A stretch of DNA of 64,000 nt from an uncultured bacterium (GCA_937890835.1 CALADF010000033.1:15780-79779), one strand, 5' to 3'; positions 45,696 to 55,862 are shown, counted from the first letter of the stretch. The notes: a model not told the origin generated them from the sequence alone. Numbers and translations are program-made.

Positions 45696-48257
45696 TTACG
45701 AGGCGTAAACCTCACCTGTATCTAGATCGGATCGCGTGCCCGTCATCGGGTCGGTGAGGACGTTGAACAGCGGGTCGTATTCCTTTCCTTCTGCCATGGC
45801 TTGATGAAAAGCTTCGATTGCTTTTTTCCGAGGGGATTCGACTTTTTCATACCAAGGGAAGTTTCCCGTTTCGGCGATTTGCTCATACGGCATCTTGTCG
45901 CCATCGCGAACGGGATAAATCTTGCATATCATCGATTTGATGGGTGATCCGACGCCCCCTTGACCTGTCACAAATGCTTTTGTGCAGTTGTTAGGGTTCG
46001 ACTCGAACGTGCCGAAGAGGAACGGTGCGGCTCCCTGCGTCTCGGGGAACCACCAACCGTGTTCGGCATGAACGGTCTTTTCGTTGACGCGAGGTGTGAT
46101 ATTCGCGATCTGCTTGAAGCGACCGTGATCGTTTTCGATCCATACCCACTGACCATCCTTGATATTGTATTTTTCAGCGGTTTTCGGATGGATCATACAG
46201 AGCGGCTGAGGATGCAGTTCTCTCATCGTGGGCAGTTGACGATGCTCCGAATGGAAGAACTCAAAGCTTCTGCCGCCGCAAGTGAGGATGAGTGGATACT
46301 CTTTCATAAGTTCGGGTGTGGAGATGGGTCCCTCGGGGGGCTCGGTATGGAATGGCGTGGTTTCGAGTCCCCAATACTTGAAGAGCGCGGGGGCAAGCTC
46401 GATACGTCCTGAAGGCGTGCCATATCCGATGGATCCGTCGGGACGGAACATGCCTTTTGCTGCTTTATTGTAAGTCGAATTGAACTCGTCGTATGCATGG
46501 CCGAGCATGGAGGGGTCTTTAACGAGACTTTCCCAATCAGGCTCGAAAAGCGTTTTACCAGAGTTCTTTGCCCCGCCTTGGTCGGTTGCTTCGGTTGTTG
46601 CGGAGAACGAGCCTGTTCCGTCGTGTAGATACCAATTGAGCCAATCGATGTCAGTATCCCATTGCTCGAATACTTCGGGATTCAGCCGTTTACCCAGGTC
46701 GAGGATGATCTGCTCGTCGGATTTTGCTTCGTAGTAGTCAACCGTTTTAACCATTGCCCTGCACGGGCTCCACCATGTGCGGGCAGAGTTGCGCTCAGCG
46801 CTCATGGCGACGGGTAGTATGATGTCGGCGAGTGCTACCGACGTCGGAGTAATGTAGGGATCCGCGTTCACGATGAAAGGAATATTTTTCATCGCTTTCA
46901 TGACTCGAGGTGAGTCTTGGCTTGGACATGAAAGCGTGTTCGATGACTGGATCCACATCATTTTAATCGGGTAAGGGAATCCGTCTTCGATCGCTTGCAG
47001 AAGGCCATCCGAAGAGGCGTGAGCGATGAAATCCCCTCCTTCGATCTTGAGCGCAAAGTTGTTGTTGAGCTTTTTTGCGCGCCATTCGGGAGGGGTGAGA
47101 TTTTCTCCAGAGGCGTAGCCTGCGTTGATTTCAAAGGCGTTGTGGACAAGAATGTTTCCACCTGGTACGTCAACGTTTCCGCAGATTGCCATGAGGTCGC
47201 AGCCCGCAAGGCAAAGGGCCATTGCCGACAACTGTTGATCAAATGCAAGCCCCCACTGGATGGCTCCTGGCTTAGCCTGTCCATACAGTCGCGCTGATGC
47301 GCGGATGTCTTCGGGATCGAGGTCGCAGATGCTGGCAACATGCTCAGGCGTCATATCCTTTACGGATTCTGCAAGCTCTTCAAATCCAGAGCACCAAAGG
47401 TCAACGTAGTCCGCATCGTAAAGCTTTTCGTTGATTATGACGTTGAGCCATGCGCACGCCAGAGCGGCATCTGTTCCTGGACGGATCTGGAGCCAGTATT
47501 CCGCACGAACCCCCCACCAGGTCAGTCGGGGGTCGATTGAAATGATCTTCGTTCCCATCTGCACGCATTGCACAAGCCAATGTCCGATATATCCGTCGGC
47601 GTTGGAGGCAAGCGGTTCGTTTCCCCAGACGACGAGAACCTCGGGCGGAACCCATTCGGGGTTGTTGTAGCGGTCTGCGTGCGTCTCTGACGCGTCGACA
47701 ATGGGGAAATCTCCGAAAGGCGCTATAGAACCGCAAATGCGGGGCATGTAGCACGCGAAGCCGGTAAAGCCGAAAGTGGATATGTTTGGGGTTTTGAGGG
47801 CGGCTTGGCCGAAGAACGGCACCTGCCAGTTGATATTTCGCCCCGTGCCGTGTACGCAAATGATGGCATTTCCGCCGTCGGTCTCCCAGATTTCTTTCAC
47901 CCTGGCTTCGATCTCATCGTATGCTTCGTTCCAGGTTATGCGTTCCCATTTGTTTTCGCCTCGTTCGCCGGCGCGTTTCATAGGATATTTTAAACGGTCG
48001 GGATGATTGAGCGATTCTGTCAAAGTCAAGCATTTTATGCAGAGTTTGCCGTTTGTGCAGGGATCCAGGGGATCGCCTTCAACGCGTACGATCTTCCCGT
48101 CCTTTTCGTAAAGAAGGATTCCGCATGAGGTGTGACATCCAGGCGGTGAGTAATGGTACGTTCGGGTAACAGTGCAATCGCCTTCTTTCCAGCGCCATTC
48201 CCCTTCGTGGTATGCCTTGCGATCAACGCTATCGAGAAATTCTTGATAATTAGCCAT
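45696..48257 (-). CDS. Molybdopterin oxidoreductase catalytic subunit (Mo enzyme B)
   Basis: 853 residues from the ATG at 48257 behind aaaggagg. Cluster ligands are C41, C45, C73 and C76 (C-x3-C instead of the C-x4-C of enzyme A). The probable Mo ligand is C169 in TGFACYMPR. No Tat signal is present. It is most like enzyme C (51505-53997), sharing GTGRNINWQVPF and FPIVDASE versus YPIVDASE. There is no partner subunit directly downstream; enzyme A follows after 40 bases, so it may share 42782-43276 or another electron carrier. The MFS gene upstream ends 48 bases before its start. Confidence 0.92.
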   Translation of the reverse strand: MANYQEFLDSVDRKAYHEGEWRWKEGDCTVTRTYHYSPPGCHTSCGILLYEKDGKIVRVEGDPLDPCTNGKLCIKCLTLTESLNHPDRLKYPMKRAGERGENKWERITWNEAYDEIEARVKEIWETDGGNAIICVHGTGRNINWQVPFFGQAALKTPNISTFGFTGFACYMPRICGSIAPFGDFPIVDASETHADRYNNPEWVPPEVLVVWGNEPLASNADGYIGHWLVQCVQMGTKIISIDPRLTWWGVRAEYWLQIRPGTDAALACAWLNVIINEKLYDADYVDLWCSGFEELAESVKDMTPEHVASICDLDPEDIRASARLYGQAKPGAIQWGLAFDQQLSAMALCLAGCDLMAICGNVDVPGGNILVHNAFEINAGYASGENLTPPEWRAKKLNNNFALKIEGGDFIAHASSDGLLQAIEDGFPYPIKMMWIQSSNTLSCPSQDSPRVMKAMKNIPFIVNADPYITPTSVALADIILPVAMSAERNSARTWWSPCRAMVKTVDYYEAKSDEQIILDLGKRLNPEVFEQWDTDIDWLNWYLHDGTGSFSATTEATDQGGAKNSGKTLFEPDWESLVKDPSMLGHAYDEFNSTYNKAAKGMFRPDGSIGYGTPSGRIELAPALFKYWGLETTPFHTEPPEGPISTPELMKEYPLILTCGGRSFEFFHSEHRQLPTMRELHPQPLCMIHPKTAEKYNIKDGQWVWIENDHGRFKQIANITPRVNEKTVHAEHGWWFPETQGAAPFLFGTFESNPNNCTKAFVTGQGGVGSPIKSMICKIYPVRDGDKMPYEQIAETGNFPWYEKVESPRKKAIEAFHQAMAEGKEYDPLFNVLTDPMTGTRSDLDTGEVYAS

Positions 48258-48305
48258 ATGTTGGCCTCCTTTCTCTTTTTGAGGGTGTCTGTCCAATTGG
48301 ATTGT

Positions 48306-49553
48306 CTACTCCCAACGCGTGAGGAGTTTCTTCTTTTGAGAAAGCGCTATTCCTACGAGCACAGCGCACGCCGCAAGTATTGCGATTCCAGCGACGAACG
48401 AGCCAATGTAGCTTTGGGTGAAGTCGTAGCAGGCTCCTACTGCTGCTGCACCAAAGCATCCAATGATGCCCGACATACGCGAGTACGAGAGGATTTGCGC
48501 GAAGTCTTTCTTTCCGAATAGATCGGAGATGAGCGTTGGAACGGAGATGGTGATGATGACGGAGTTCATCCCGAAGACGAATGCCGATATGATCAAGGGA
48601 GCTTCGCTGCGGAAGAAGATAAACCCCATAAGCGAAAGTGCCGTTATCCCAAGGGTGATGTAGGTGGAGGCTGCTACTCCGATTTTGTCGGTAATCCATC
48701 CCATCACAAGAGTTGCTATGGTGTATCCGAGTTGCGCGACGGATAGGATACTCGCTCCGAAAGCTGCTGAGTAGCCTATCGACTCCGCAAAGCCTGGGAG
48801 GTGATTGTTGTAGCCACTAAACAAAGCCTCGATTCCCGCATAGATAAAAACACATACAAATGCTAGCGTGGCGATTGCTTGCTTTGAGGACATGCCTGAT
48901 GGCACGTCCTGGGGATGTGTGTTGGCGAGGGTTTCAGAAGATTCGGCCCCGTAGGGTTTTAGACCTAGATCGGATGGATGGAGTCTAAACACGAACATTG
49001 TCCAGGGCAGCACCAAGGCACAGATGATAAGGGCGATCGTGGGGTAAGCCAAACGCCACCCGATGGCCTCGATAAGCGCGTTGCCAAGAATGGGAAAGAT
49101 CACGCCACCTATGCCTGATCCGCACATAGCAATGCCGAGAGCGGTGCCCCTGCGTGCAACGAACCAGTTTTCAATGAGAACGGTTGAGGCTACGACGAAG
49201 ACGAGGGCTCCTGCGATTCCGAGCGCGACACCTGCTGCGTACCACTGCCAGAGTTGGGTGAAGCAACCCATGGCTGCTTCGGTTGCAGCTATAACGAGGA
49301 AGCAGCCTGTCAGAAATTTGCGGAAATCCCATCGAGGTAGAAATTTTGCCACAAGTGGATAAGTGAAAGTCGTTGCTATGAAGTAAAACGTGAGATAGAG
49401 GGCTAATGCGCCTCGATCGAAACCCAGGTCGTCACAAACAGGGACAAAGAAGATACCGCCCGAATTCATGATCGCGCCGAGTGCGCCTGCCTGTAAAAAA
49501 CAGCATCCAATCATGATCTTCCATGCGTAATGGATGCCCTTTGTTTTGCTCAT
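48306..49553 (-). CDS. MFS transporter (OFA/monocarboxylate-like), copy 1
   Basis: 415 residues, about twelve membrane helices, behind aggggga. It shows the pattern of OFA/MCT-like MFS proteins (WKIMIGCCFLQAGALG at the N-terminus, a middle loop with LKPYGAESSE, and ITDKIG). It lies in one transcription unit with Mo enzyme B. In Gordonibacter-type catechol dehydroxylase clusters MFS genes accompany the enzyme (established for that group, as I recall), so substrate uptake or substrate/product exchange is likely. Confidence 0.85.
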   Translation of the reverse strand: MSKTKGIHYAWKIMIGCCFLQAGALGAIMNSGGIFFVPVCDDLGFDRGALALYLTFYFIATTFTYPLVAKFLPRWDFRKFLTGCFLVIAATEAAMGCFTQLWQWYAAGVALGIAGALVFVVASTVLIENWFVARRGTALGIAMCGSGIGGVIFPILGNALIEAIGWRLAYPTIALIICALVLPWTMFVFRLHPSDLGLKPYGAESSETLANTHPQDVPSGMSSKQAIATLAFVCVFIYAGIEALFSGYNNHLPGFAESIGYSAAFGASILSVAQLGYTIATLVMGWITDKIGVAASTYITLGITALSLMGFIFFRSEAPLIISAFVFGMNSVIITISVPTLISDLFGKKDFAQILSYSRMSGIIGCFGAAAVGACYDFTQSYIGSFVAGIAILAACAVLVGIALSQKKKLLTRWE

Positions 49554-49767
49554 GAGTAAGTCCCCCTGATATTGTGTCTGAGTTCTTTTGCCTGTTTTTG
49601 ACGGAATGAGAACTCGTTCGGCGATGGTTTAGTTGGGCATGAACCACATGCGCCCTGGTAGATGAAGTCCCGTTTCTCGCGAGAAAGCTCCTAGGCGCAG
49701 GGGTTTTATCAGATTCATTTGCCCCCCTTTCGTATTTGCCGATCAGACGGTATCGGCACTTCTGAGA
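49554..49767 (-). promoter_or_regulatory. Leader of the MFS1/Mo B/Mo A unit
   Basis: About 215 bases between the upstream terminator and the MFS1 start, with no gene. A promoter is expected here, but I see no convincing -35/-10 pair. Confidence 0.3.
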
Positions 49768-49813
49768 TGCGCCCTTTCTGCGCCATACGAAATCCTTCGG
49801 TAGAAAGGGCGCA
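49768..49813 (-). terminator. Hairpin terminating the MFS2 unit
   Basis: 12-bp arms tgcgccctttct and agaaagggcgca with a 22-base loop, 24 bases beyond the MFS2 stop. Confidence 0.6.
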
Positions 49814-49836
49814 TGAATTAATCTCTTCCTGGGTTG

Positions 49837-51099
49837 CTAAGCTAGCCAGTGTGAATCGCGTGTTTTCTTGGCGAGGGTGCAAGAGATGAGAACGAGGATG
49901 AGTGTGACGACAAACACTGCTGCTCCGACGGTGAATGCTCCGGAATAGCTTCCCGTTGAGGTGTAGAACATGGCGATAATGGGTGCGCCGAACGCGCCGC
50001 CGAGACCTACTCCCATCATTGCGTAGGATAAGATCTTGTCAAACGAACGCTCCCCGAAGTTGTTTCGTACGAGCATGGGGACGGAGATGGTGACGATGGC
50101 GTTGTTCATGCCGAAGAAGAAGGCTGTAATTGCCATTGTGATCTCAGACTTTGCGACGAACGCCCATGATAGGAACATGGCTATGGTTAGGAGGAAAAGA
50201 CCAATGGTGACGGACTTGAATCCGAGTTTATCGCAAAGGTATCCGCCAGCAAACGATGCGATAATGTACCCGATTTGCAGGAAGGTCATAAGTGTTGCCG
50301 AGAACGTTGCGGCATCGGTGCCGAGGATCTCCAGGCAGTTTGCTTGGATGTAGGAATTGAAACCGCCGGGGAACGAGCAGCCCACGCAAGCAATGATCAT
50401 GATAATGAACGCAGCAGATCCGACGGCGTACTTTAGGGGGACGCCTGGCTTTGAGCCTGAAGTCTGGGCGTTGTCGAGCATGGGGCCGTAAGGTTCAAGG
50501 CCGCATTTTGAGGGGTCGGTGGAGAACACGGTCAGAGAGAAAACGAGGATGAGCAGGACGAGGACAGCGTTTACGTAATACACGCCTTGCCAGCTAATAA
50601 CTTGGAACAACTGGGTGAACACCAAGGGAAACACAGCACCGCCGACGCCCGAGAAGAGATTGGCTATTCCTAGGTAGCGACCTGCTACTGCAGATCCAAA
50701 CCAGGAATTGACAAGCAGCGGGCAGGCGTAGATGAAGAACTGACCGCCGAACAATCCCATTACTACTCCGAGTGCTGAGAATTGCCAGGTCCAATCGGGT
50801 GTTGCAAATGTGAATCCGACGAGGCATAGGGCTACCACTACGACGTCTATGGACAAAAACAGCTTGGTGTTCTTCGGGAGCAGGATGCCTCCGAGGAATG
50901 TTCCGACGAGCGCCGCAATACCGTACATGCTGATCCACATGACATACGAAACCATGTTGACGCCTGCAAGTACTGGAACAAATGCGAAAAATGCCGATGA
51001 TGAGTTCAGCACGGTCCCCAATCCGACCATTTGCATAAGACAGCAGCCAACGAGAACGAGCATTGCACGCTGCTTGCTTTTTTGTTGGAGTTCGGACAT
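49837..51099 (-). CDS. MFS transporter (OFA/monocarboxylate-like), copy 2
   Basis: 420 residues, twelve predicted helices, behind gaggaggga. It is clearly related to copy 1 (GLGTVLNSSSAFF versus GALGAIMNSGGIFF, and FFFGMNNAIVTISVP versus FVFGMNSVIITISVP). It lies 42 bases after the partner subunit 51142-51492, so it is in the enzyme C unit. The two Mo units each have one carrier. Confidence 0.85.
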   Translation of the reverse strand: MSELQQKSKQRAMLVLVGCCLMQMVGLGTVLNSSSAFFAFVPVLAGVNMVSYVMWISMYGIAALVGTFLGGILLPKNTKLFLSIDVVVVALCLVGFTFATPDWTWQFSALGVVMGLFGGQFFIYACPLLVNSWFGSAVAGRYLGIANLFSGVGGAVFPLVFTQLFQVISWQGVYYVNAVLVLLILVFSLTVFSTDPSKCGLEPYGPMLDNAQTSGSKPGVPLKYAVGSAAFIIMIIACVGCSFPGGFNSYIQANCLEILGTDAATFSATLMTFLQIGYIIASFAGGYLCDKLGFKSVTIGLFLLTIAMFLSWAFVAKSEITMAITAFFFGMNNAIVTISVPMLVRNNFGERSFDKILSYAMMGVGLGGAFGAPIIAMFYTSTGSYSGAFTVGAAVFVVTLILVLISCTLAKKTRDSHWLA

Positions 51100-51141
51100 G
51101 TTCCCTCCTCTTTAATCCGTTTCGGTTTTGTTATGGCTTTG

Positions 51142-51492
51142 CTATCGCGTGAAAAGAGCCCATCGCGATTTCCCGTCCATTTTCTTGACGAGGTCTTCTG
51201 CTTCTCCGTAGTACATGCACCAAGCTTGGCAATGCTGAACGCACATGGGCATCTTTCCCTCGCTCGTGCGGTCTTCGCATAGGTTGCAGGCTTTGGTTAC
51301 GACGGGAAGCCACGTCCACTCCCATGCCTCCTTGGGAGCGTGCCCTTTTAAAGACGAGTATTCAAAGGGTCCCGTTTCGCTTAGTTTTATTCCGAATTCT
51401 CCCTTCGGGAGATTGAGCTGCTTTTTGCATGCGACCTCACATGAATGGCAGCCGGTGCAATAGTCGTAATTGATGAGGATTCCCTTGGTCAT
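51142..51492 (-). CDS. 2x[4Fe-4S] ferredoxin-like electron transfer subunit
   Basis: 116 residues with two cluster motifs: C12/C15/C18/C22 and C69/C72/C84/C88, plus C92. It is shorter than 42782-43276, without the tail. It begins 12 bases after the enzyme C stop and is its partner. It is the best template for the degenerate protein at 3005-3364, where seven of the eight ligands are lost. Confidence 0.92.
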   Translation of the reverse strand: MTKGILINYDYCTGCHSCEVACKKQLNLPKGEFGIKLSETGPFEYSSLKGHAPKEAWEWTWLPVVTKACNLCEDRTSEGKMPMCVQHCQAWCMYYGEAEDLVKKMDGKSRWALFTR

Positions 51493-51504
51493 GGCTCTGC
51501 TCCT

Positions 51505-53997
51505 TTACGCTTTCATCGGTTCGTAATCGTTGCGCCAACCTCCTCGGTTGACGATTTGCTCGCCGGGCATAACGTCGCCTTCGGAGACTTTGTAGATCCG
51601 GCAGCGTGTGCATTTAATCGGGGACCCGATGCCTCCTGGGCCAGATTGGAAGTTTCGGGTGAGGTTGTTGACGTTGTAGTCGAAGCAGTGATGCAGGTTC
51701 GGGGCGGCCCCTTCGGTCTCGGGCTTCCACCATCCGTGCTCTGCGGAAACGCAGTCGTCTGGCATTCCCGGGAAGATCTTCACCATCTGCATGCAACGAC
51801 CTTCGTTGTTTTCCATCCAGATCCAATCACCATCGTGGAGATCGTATTCTTCGGCGGTTTTCGGGCTTACTTTCACGAGGGGTTCTGGGTGGAATTCCCG
51901 CATGGTCTGAGCTTGGCGATGCTCGGTATGGAAGAACTCGTAAGAGCGGGCACCGTTGATCATGTAGAACGGAAGATCCTTCATTATTTCAGGTGTTGTT
52001 TCCCATGTTTCGGGTGCGGGTGTGTAGGTGGGGTAGGGAGGGATGCCCCAAGCTTTGAAAATTGAAGGAACCAGCTCGATGCGTCCTGAAGGTGTGTTGA
52101 ATCCGATTTGTCCGTCGGGACGAAGCATGCCTTTTTCGTGCTTTGCGTATGTTGCGTTCCAGTCGTCATATGCATGACCGCCAACGTTTACCAGTTGACT
52201 AAAGGTGTAGGGACATTTGGTGGTGATGGACGGTCCGCCCTCCTCGACAACGGAGGAGTGGCCCCAGTTGTCGTCAGTTGCTGCAGAGAAGTTTGCTTTC
52301 TGGACCTTGCCGTCAGGACCGACAACGGCTAGGTCGGTGAGCAGGTAGTCGTTGATGAGGTCTTCCGCAGTCTCCCACCGAGCGAATAGCTCGGGGTTCA
52401 GCCTCTTGCCGAGCCAGAGGGCGATTTCTTCATCTGACTTAGCTTCATAGAAGCTGGTCACTTTCTTCATGGCTCGCAGGGGAGTCCACCAAGTTCGAGC
52501 CGAGTCTCTTTCGACTGACATAGAGATGGGGAGGACGATATCTGCTAGTGCGATCATAGTGGGGGTGATGAATGGGTCGGCGTATACGATGAATGGAATT
52601 TTGCTCATGTATTTATACGCTCGAGGAACTTGCCCTTCGTGTCCTGAAAGGGCGTTGCAGCTTTGGGCCCAGAGCATTTTGATGGGATAGTCTTCGCCTG
52701 TTACGGGAATTTTACCCGCCTCTAAAACACTGGCCATTGCATCGCAGTTTGACATTCCGACGAAGTCAAGGCCTTCGTCGCCAACCATCCATTTACGGAA
52801 TTTCCTCGCGAGCGCTTGGGGGTCGGCGTAGAGGTCGACGGAGGAGTATCCCGCATTGATATCAAATGCATTATGGGCGAGCACGTGCGTACCGGGTTTT
52901 TCGATGTTTCCGCAGATCGCCATGAGGTCGCAGACCGCCTCGGTCCAGTGCATTGAGGATGAGGTGCCTGCGTCGAACACGAGGCCCCACTGAATAGCTC
53001 CCTTGTCGGCTTTTGCGTACATGCGCGCCGAACCGACAATATCGTCTACGGGGACAGAGGTGATCTCAGAGGCCCATTCGGGAGTGAATTGCTGACAATG
53101 CTCTTTCAGCTCCTCGTAGTAGGCGCACCAACAATCGACGAAATCGTGGTCGATAAGGTCTTCATTCATGATGACGTTGAGCCAAGCAAGCGCGATGCAG
53201 CAGTCGGTGCCAGGGTGAGGGCGCAGCCAATAGTCGGCTCGGGCTCCCCACCAGGTGAGAACGGGATCAATAGAGATGATCTTCGTTCCCATTTGGACAC
53301 ACATATTAAGCCAATGTCCCAGATACCCGTCGCCATTTGACTTGAGCGGTTCATTTCCCCATACGACAAGAACGTCGGGATTGCTCCACTCATCGTTTGC
53401 GTAGCGATCGGGAAGCGTTTCGGAGGCATCTACGATAGGGTAGTCGCCAAGAGGGCCTGCGGCTCCGCAGACTCGGGGCATATAGCACCACCAGCCGGAG
53501 AAGTAAATGCCTCCAACGTTTGCGGTTCGAAAGCATGCTCCGGCAATGAAGGGTACCTGCCAGTTGATGTTTCTGCCCGTTCCATGCCCGACGAGAATGG
53601 ACTCACGGCCGAGGCCTTTTCCGTCTATCTCCTCTTTGATGTACGAATCGATGATATCGAGCGCTTCGTCCCATGAAATGCGTTCCCACTTGTTTTCCCC
53701 GCGCTCTCCCGCTCGCTTCATTGGGTATTTGAGTCTTTGCGGATGGTTGACCATTTCGTCGAGGTCGAGGCACCGCATGCAGAGCTTTCCGTTCGCATAT
53801 GGGTCAAGAGGGTCTCCCTCAACCTTTTCCAGAACGCCGTCCTTTGTGTAGAGGAGCACTCCGCAAGAATCGTGACAACCAGGAGCCGAATAGTTGTAAG
53901 TTCTTGTAACGGTGTATCCATTCTCCTCCCACGTCACCTCGCCTTCGTGATAAGCGCTGCGGTTGATGCCCTCAAGAAATTCTCGATAGTCGGCCAT
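51505..53997 (-). CDS. Molybdopterin oxidoreductase catalytic subunit (Mo enzyme C)
   Basis: 830 residues behind gaaggaggggg, no Tat signal. Cluster ligands are C41, C45, C73 and C76; the probable Mo ligand is C171 in SGWWCYMPR. The C-terminal domain has EHGWWKPETEG and ends with CTRCRIYKV. It heads the unit enzyme C - partner - MFS2 and lies downstream of the LuxR sensor gene. Like enzymes A and B it fits the soluble catechol dehydroxylase/acetylene hydratase-type branch. Reaction and substrate are not shown by sequence. Confidence 0.92.
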   Translation of the reverse strand: MADYREFLEGINRSAYHEGEVTWEENGYTVTRTYNYSAPGCHDSCGVLLYTKDGVLEKVEGDPLDPYANGKLCMRCLDLDEMVNHPQRLKYPMKRAGERGENKWERISWDEALDIIDSYIKEEIDGKGLGRESILVGHGTGRNINWQVPFIAGACFRTANVGGIYFSGWWCYMPRVCGAAGPLGDYPIVDASETLPDRYANDEWSNPDVLVVWGNEPLKSNGDGYLGHWLNMCVQMGTKIISIDPVLTWWGARADYWLRPHPGTDCCIALAWLNVIMNEDLIDHDFVDCWCAYYEELKEHCQQFTPEWASEITSVPVDDIVGSARMYAKADKGAIQWGLVFDAGTSSSMHWTEAVCDLMAICGNIEKPGTHVLAHNAFDINAGYSSVDLYADPQALARKFRKWMVGDEGLDFVGMSNCDAMASVLEAGKIPVTGEDYPIKMLWAQSCNALSGHEGQVPRAYKYMSKIPFIVYADPFITPTMIALADIVLPISMSVERDSARTWWTPLRAMKKVTSFYEAKSDEEIALWLGKRLNPELFARWETAEDLINDYLLTDLAVVGPDGKVQKANFSAATDDNWGHSSVVEEGGPSITTKCPYTFSQLVNVGGHAYDDWNATYAKHEKGMLRPDGQIGFNTPSGRIELVPSIFKAWGIPPYPTYTPAPETWETTPEIMKDLPFYMINGARSYEFFHTEHRQAQTMREFHPEPLVKVSPKTAEEYDLHDGDWIWMENNEGRCMQMVKIFPGMPDDCVSAEHGWWKPETEGAAPNLHHCFDYNVNNLTRNFQSGPGGIGSPIKCTRCRIYKVSEGDVMPGEQIVNRGGWRNDYEPMKA

Positions 53998-54069
53998 AAC
54001 CCCCTCCTTCGTTTGTCTTAAGCGCCTGTAAATGGCGCCTATGGCGTATTAAATGGGGGGATGAGCGTT

Positions 54070-54093
54070 CGACGCTATCGTGGTAAGCGTCGA
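54070..54093. other. Hairpin between the LuxR gene and Mo enzyme C
   Basis: 8-bp arms tcgacgct/agcgtcga with a 8-base loop, in the 199-base gap. It could be the LuxR gene terminator or part of the leader or operator of enzyme C. The gap also has an AT-rich stretch at 54105-54120. Confidence 0.45.
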
Positions 54094-54196
54094 TTTTGCT
54101 GAATACCTACTTTTTTACGATCCTTGACCTGGGGATACGCAAGTGAATCTGGCAGATGACTTGACTCGGCAAAAGACGGAGGGCCGTTTCCCATCC

Positions 54197-55615
54197 CTAT
54201 TCTTCACCGTACAGCTTTGTGCTTTCGATGGCATCGATCAATTCCTGGCGAGAATGAACTCCAACCTTCCTGTAAATGTTGCGGATGTGCGTCTGGGCCG
54301 TGCTGAGCGAGATGGAGAGAGCCTGCTCGATGCTCTTCGCGCTTCTCCCCTGGGCCAGAAGAATGAGGACTTCATACTGACGTTCGGACAGATCGCATTC
54401 TTTGCTTATGGCGTAGCATCGTTTCTCCCAGGAGCTCTCCCCGACGTTTCTACCTTCGTCGTTGCTTTCGAGACCAATCTCGGGAAATCGTGATCGATGG
54501 AAGAAGGAGAAGATGAAAGAGTAGACAATCGCTAGAGCGATTGAGAGTCTCAATGCAAGAGCCCAGTCTAGGCTTGCGGAGGCTCCTAAAGAGAAGCCGC
54601 AGAGGAGTCCAATGGCCGTTGCGGCGTATTCCGACCTTCTTGCTTTGGCAAAGACGCGGAGAGGGGATAGCCTGGACATGCGAACGTGCCCTATCATGGC
54701 GAGGTACTCGATAAGAGTTGTCGCCACGAAGGACAAAGAGAGTGCACAGACGGATAAAACCTGCCCGACTTCGCCAAATGCGAATAACCCGCAAAAGGCT
54801 CCCATTGTTAGGGGAGGGGTGAGGGAAGAAATGCTTCTCTCTGATAGGAACTTCGTTTTTGAGCCGAGAAGAAGAAGCGCTATTGCTGTGGCAGCAGCAG
54901 TGGCGAGACACGCGATTTGAAGGTTCGAGCCAATCGCGACACCGCAGAGTATTCCGAAGCCAAGGTTGTCCATCGATGACTTTACGGTTGAAGTGAAGTG
55001 AATCTTCGAACGATTGTCGGAATCGTCGTTGGCTATGGTGGGGAATTTCCCCTCGGTTGCTTTCTTTGATTTGACGACGGCCATCGCCCCTGTCGAGGTC
55101 AGGCAAAGTATGCAGGTTGGAAGCGTGGCTAACGTAGAAGGAAGTAATGAACCCACGAGGAGCAATAGGCAGGAAGTCGCAATGCCTATGGAGACGATAG
55201 TAGACGCCAATTTGGCCTTTTGTGCACAAATCCAGCAGAACCAGTAGCAGAACAGACCGCTTATTCCGAACGCGGTTACTGCGGAGAGGAGAAGCGTGAG
55301 TTCACTTGGGAGTATATGCGCAGCTGTAAGGATTGTCGAGGAGGCTGCACTTACGGCGGCACCTACGAGCAGGGCTCGGTTTTTGTTTTGCGCGATTTTT
55401 TCTTGCAGCAAGCTGACGACCAGGAATCCAATGGCGAGCGCAAATGCTGCGACGAATTTTGTCAGGATTGTGTTGACTGGTAAGGAGTGATCGGGGGGGG
55501 GGCTCACTAGCAAAGAAACAAACGCCCCGATGGCGCTTGTCAGCCCAAGAAGACCTATTAGCAACTCAACGGTGATGGTTGCTTTCAGCAGCGTATGGCT
55601 GTCTTTGCTGATCAT
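54197..55615 (-). CDS. LuxR-type regulator with multi-spanning membrane N-terminus
   Basis: 472 residues from the ATG at 55615 behind ggaggggga. Residues 1 to about 370 form roughly ten to twelve membrane helices. The C-terminal GerE/LuxR domain (about 403-465) reads LSERQYEVLILLAQGRSAKSI and ends in the recognition helix TAQTHIRNIYRKVGV. In Eggerthella lenta, proteins with this architecture control catechol dehydroxylase-type Mo enzyme genes in response to their substrates (known for that family). Its place directly upstream of enzyme C fits such a sensor. Confidence 0.9.
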   Translation of the reverse strand: MISKDSHTLLKATITVELLIGLLGLTSAIGAFVSLLVSPPPDHSLPVNTILTKFVAAFALAIGFLVVSLLQEKIAQNKNRALLVGAAVSAASSTILTAAHILPSELTLLLSAVTAFGISGLFCYWFCWICAQKAKLASTIVSIGIATSCLLLLVGSLLPSTLATLPTCILCLTSTGAMAVVKSKKATEGKFPTIANDDSDNRSKIHFTSTVKSSMDNLGFGILCGVAIGSNLQIACLATAAATAIALLLLGSKTKFLSERSISSLTPPLTMGAFCGLFAFGEVGQVLSVCALSLSFVATTLIEYLAMIGHVRMSRLSPLRVFAKARRSEYAATAIGLLCGFSLGASASLDWALALRLSIALAIVYSFIFSFFHRSRFPEIGLESNDEGRNVGESSWEKRCYAISKECDLSERQYEVLILLAQGRSAKSIEQALSISLSTAQTHIRNIYRKVGVHSRQELIDAIESTKLYGEE

Positions 55616-55755
55616 GCAGTCCCCCTCCTGCAACACGTTGCCGCCAACGGCGGTGTGGTTCGCTTCGGCGGACGCGAGAAGGCTTTTCCGAAAGAGAACC
55701 CACGCCCCCTAAGCGCGCTGGCGGCTGCGCCGTCGTCAGCCTCGGATGATACCAC

Positions 55756-55788
55756 GCACTAGATACGCCGTAGCTGAAGGTCTAGTGC
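55756..55788 (-). terminator. Inverted repeat between the PucR and LuxR genes
   Basis: 8-bp arms gcactaga/tctagtgc with a 17-base loop, 75 bases beyond the PucR stop. It is either the PucR terminator or an operator upstream of the LuxR gene. Confidence 0.4.
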
Positions 55789-55862
55789 GGGTGGATCGGG
55801 TTGCTTCCCTCGTCGAAGATTCGTTGCATGCATTTATGCACACCCAAGGTTCATCTAGATCA

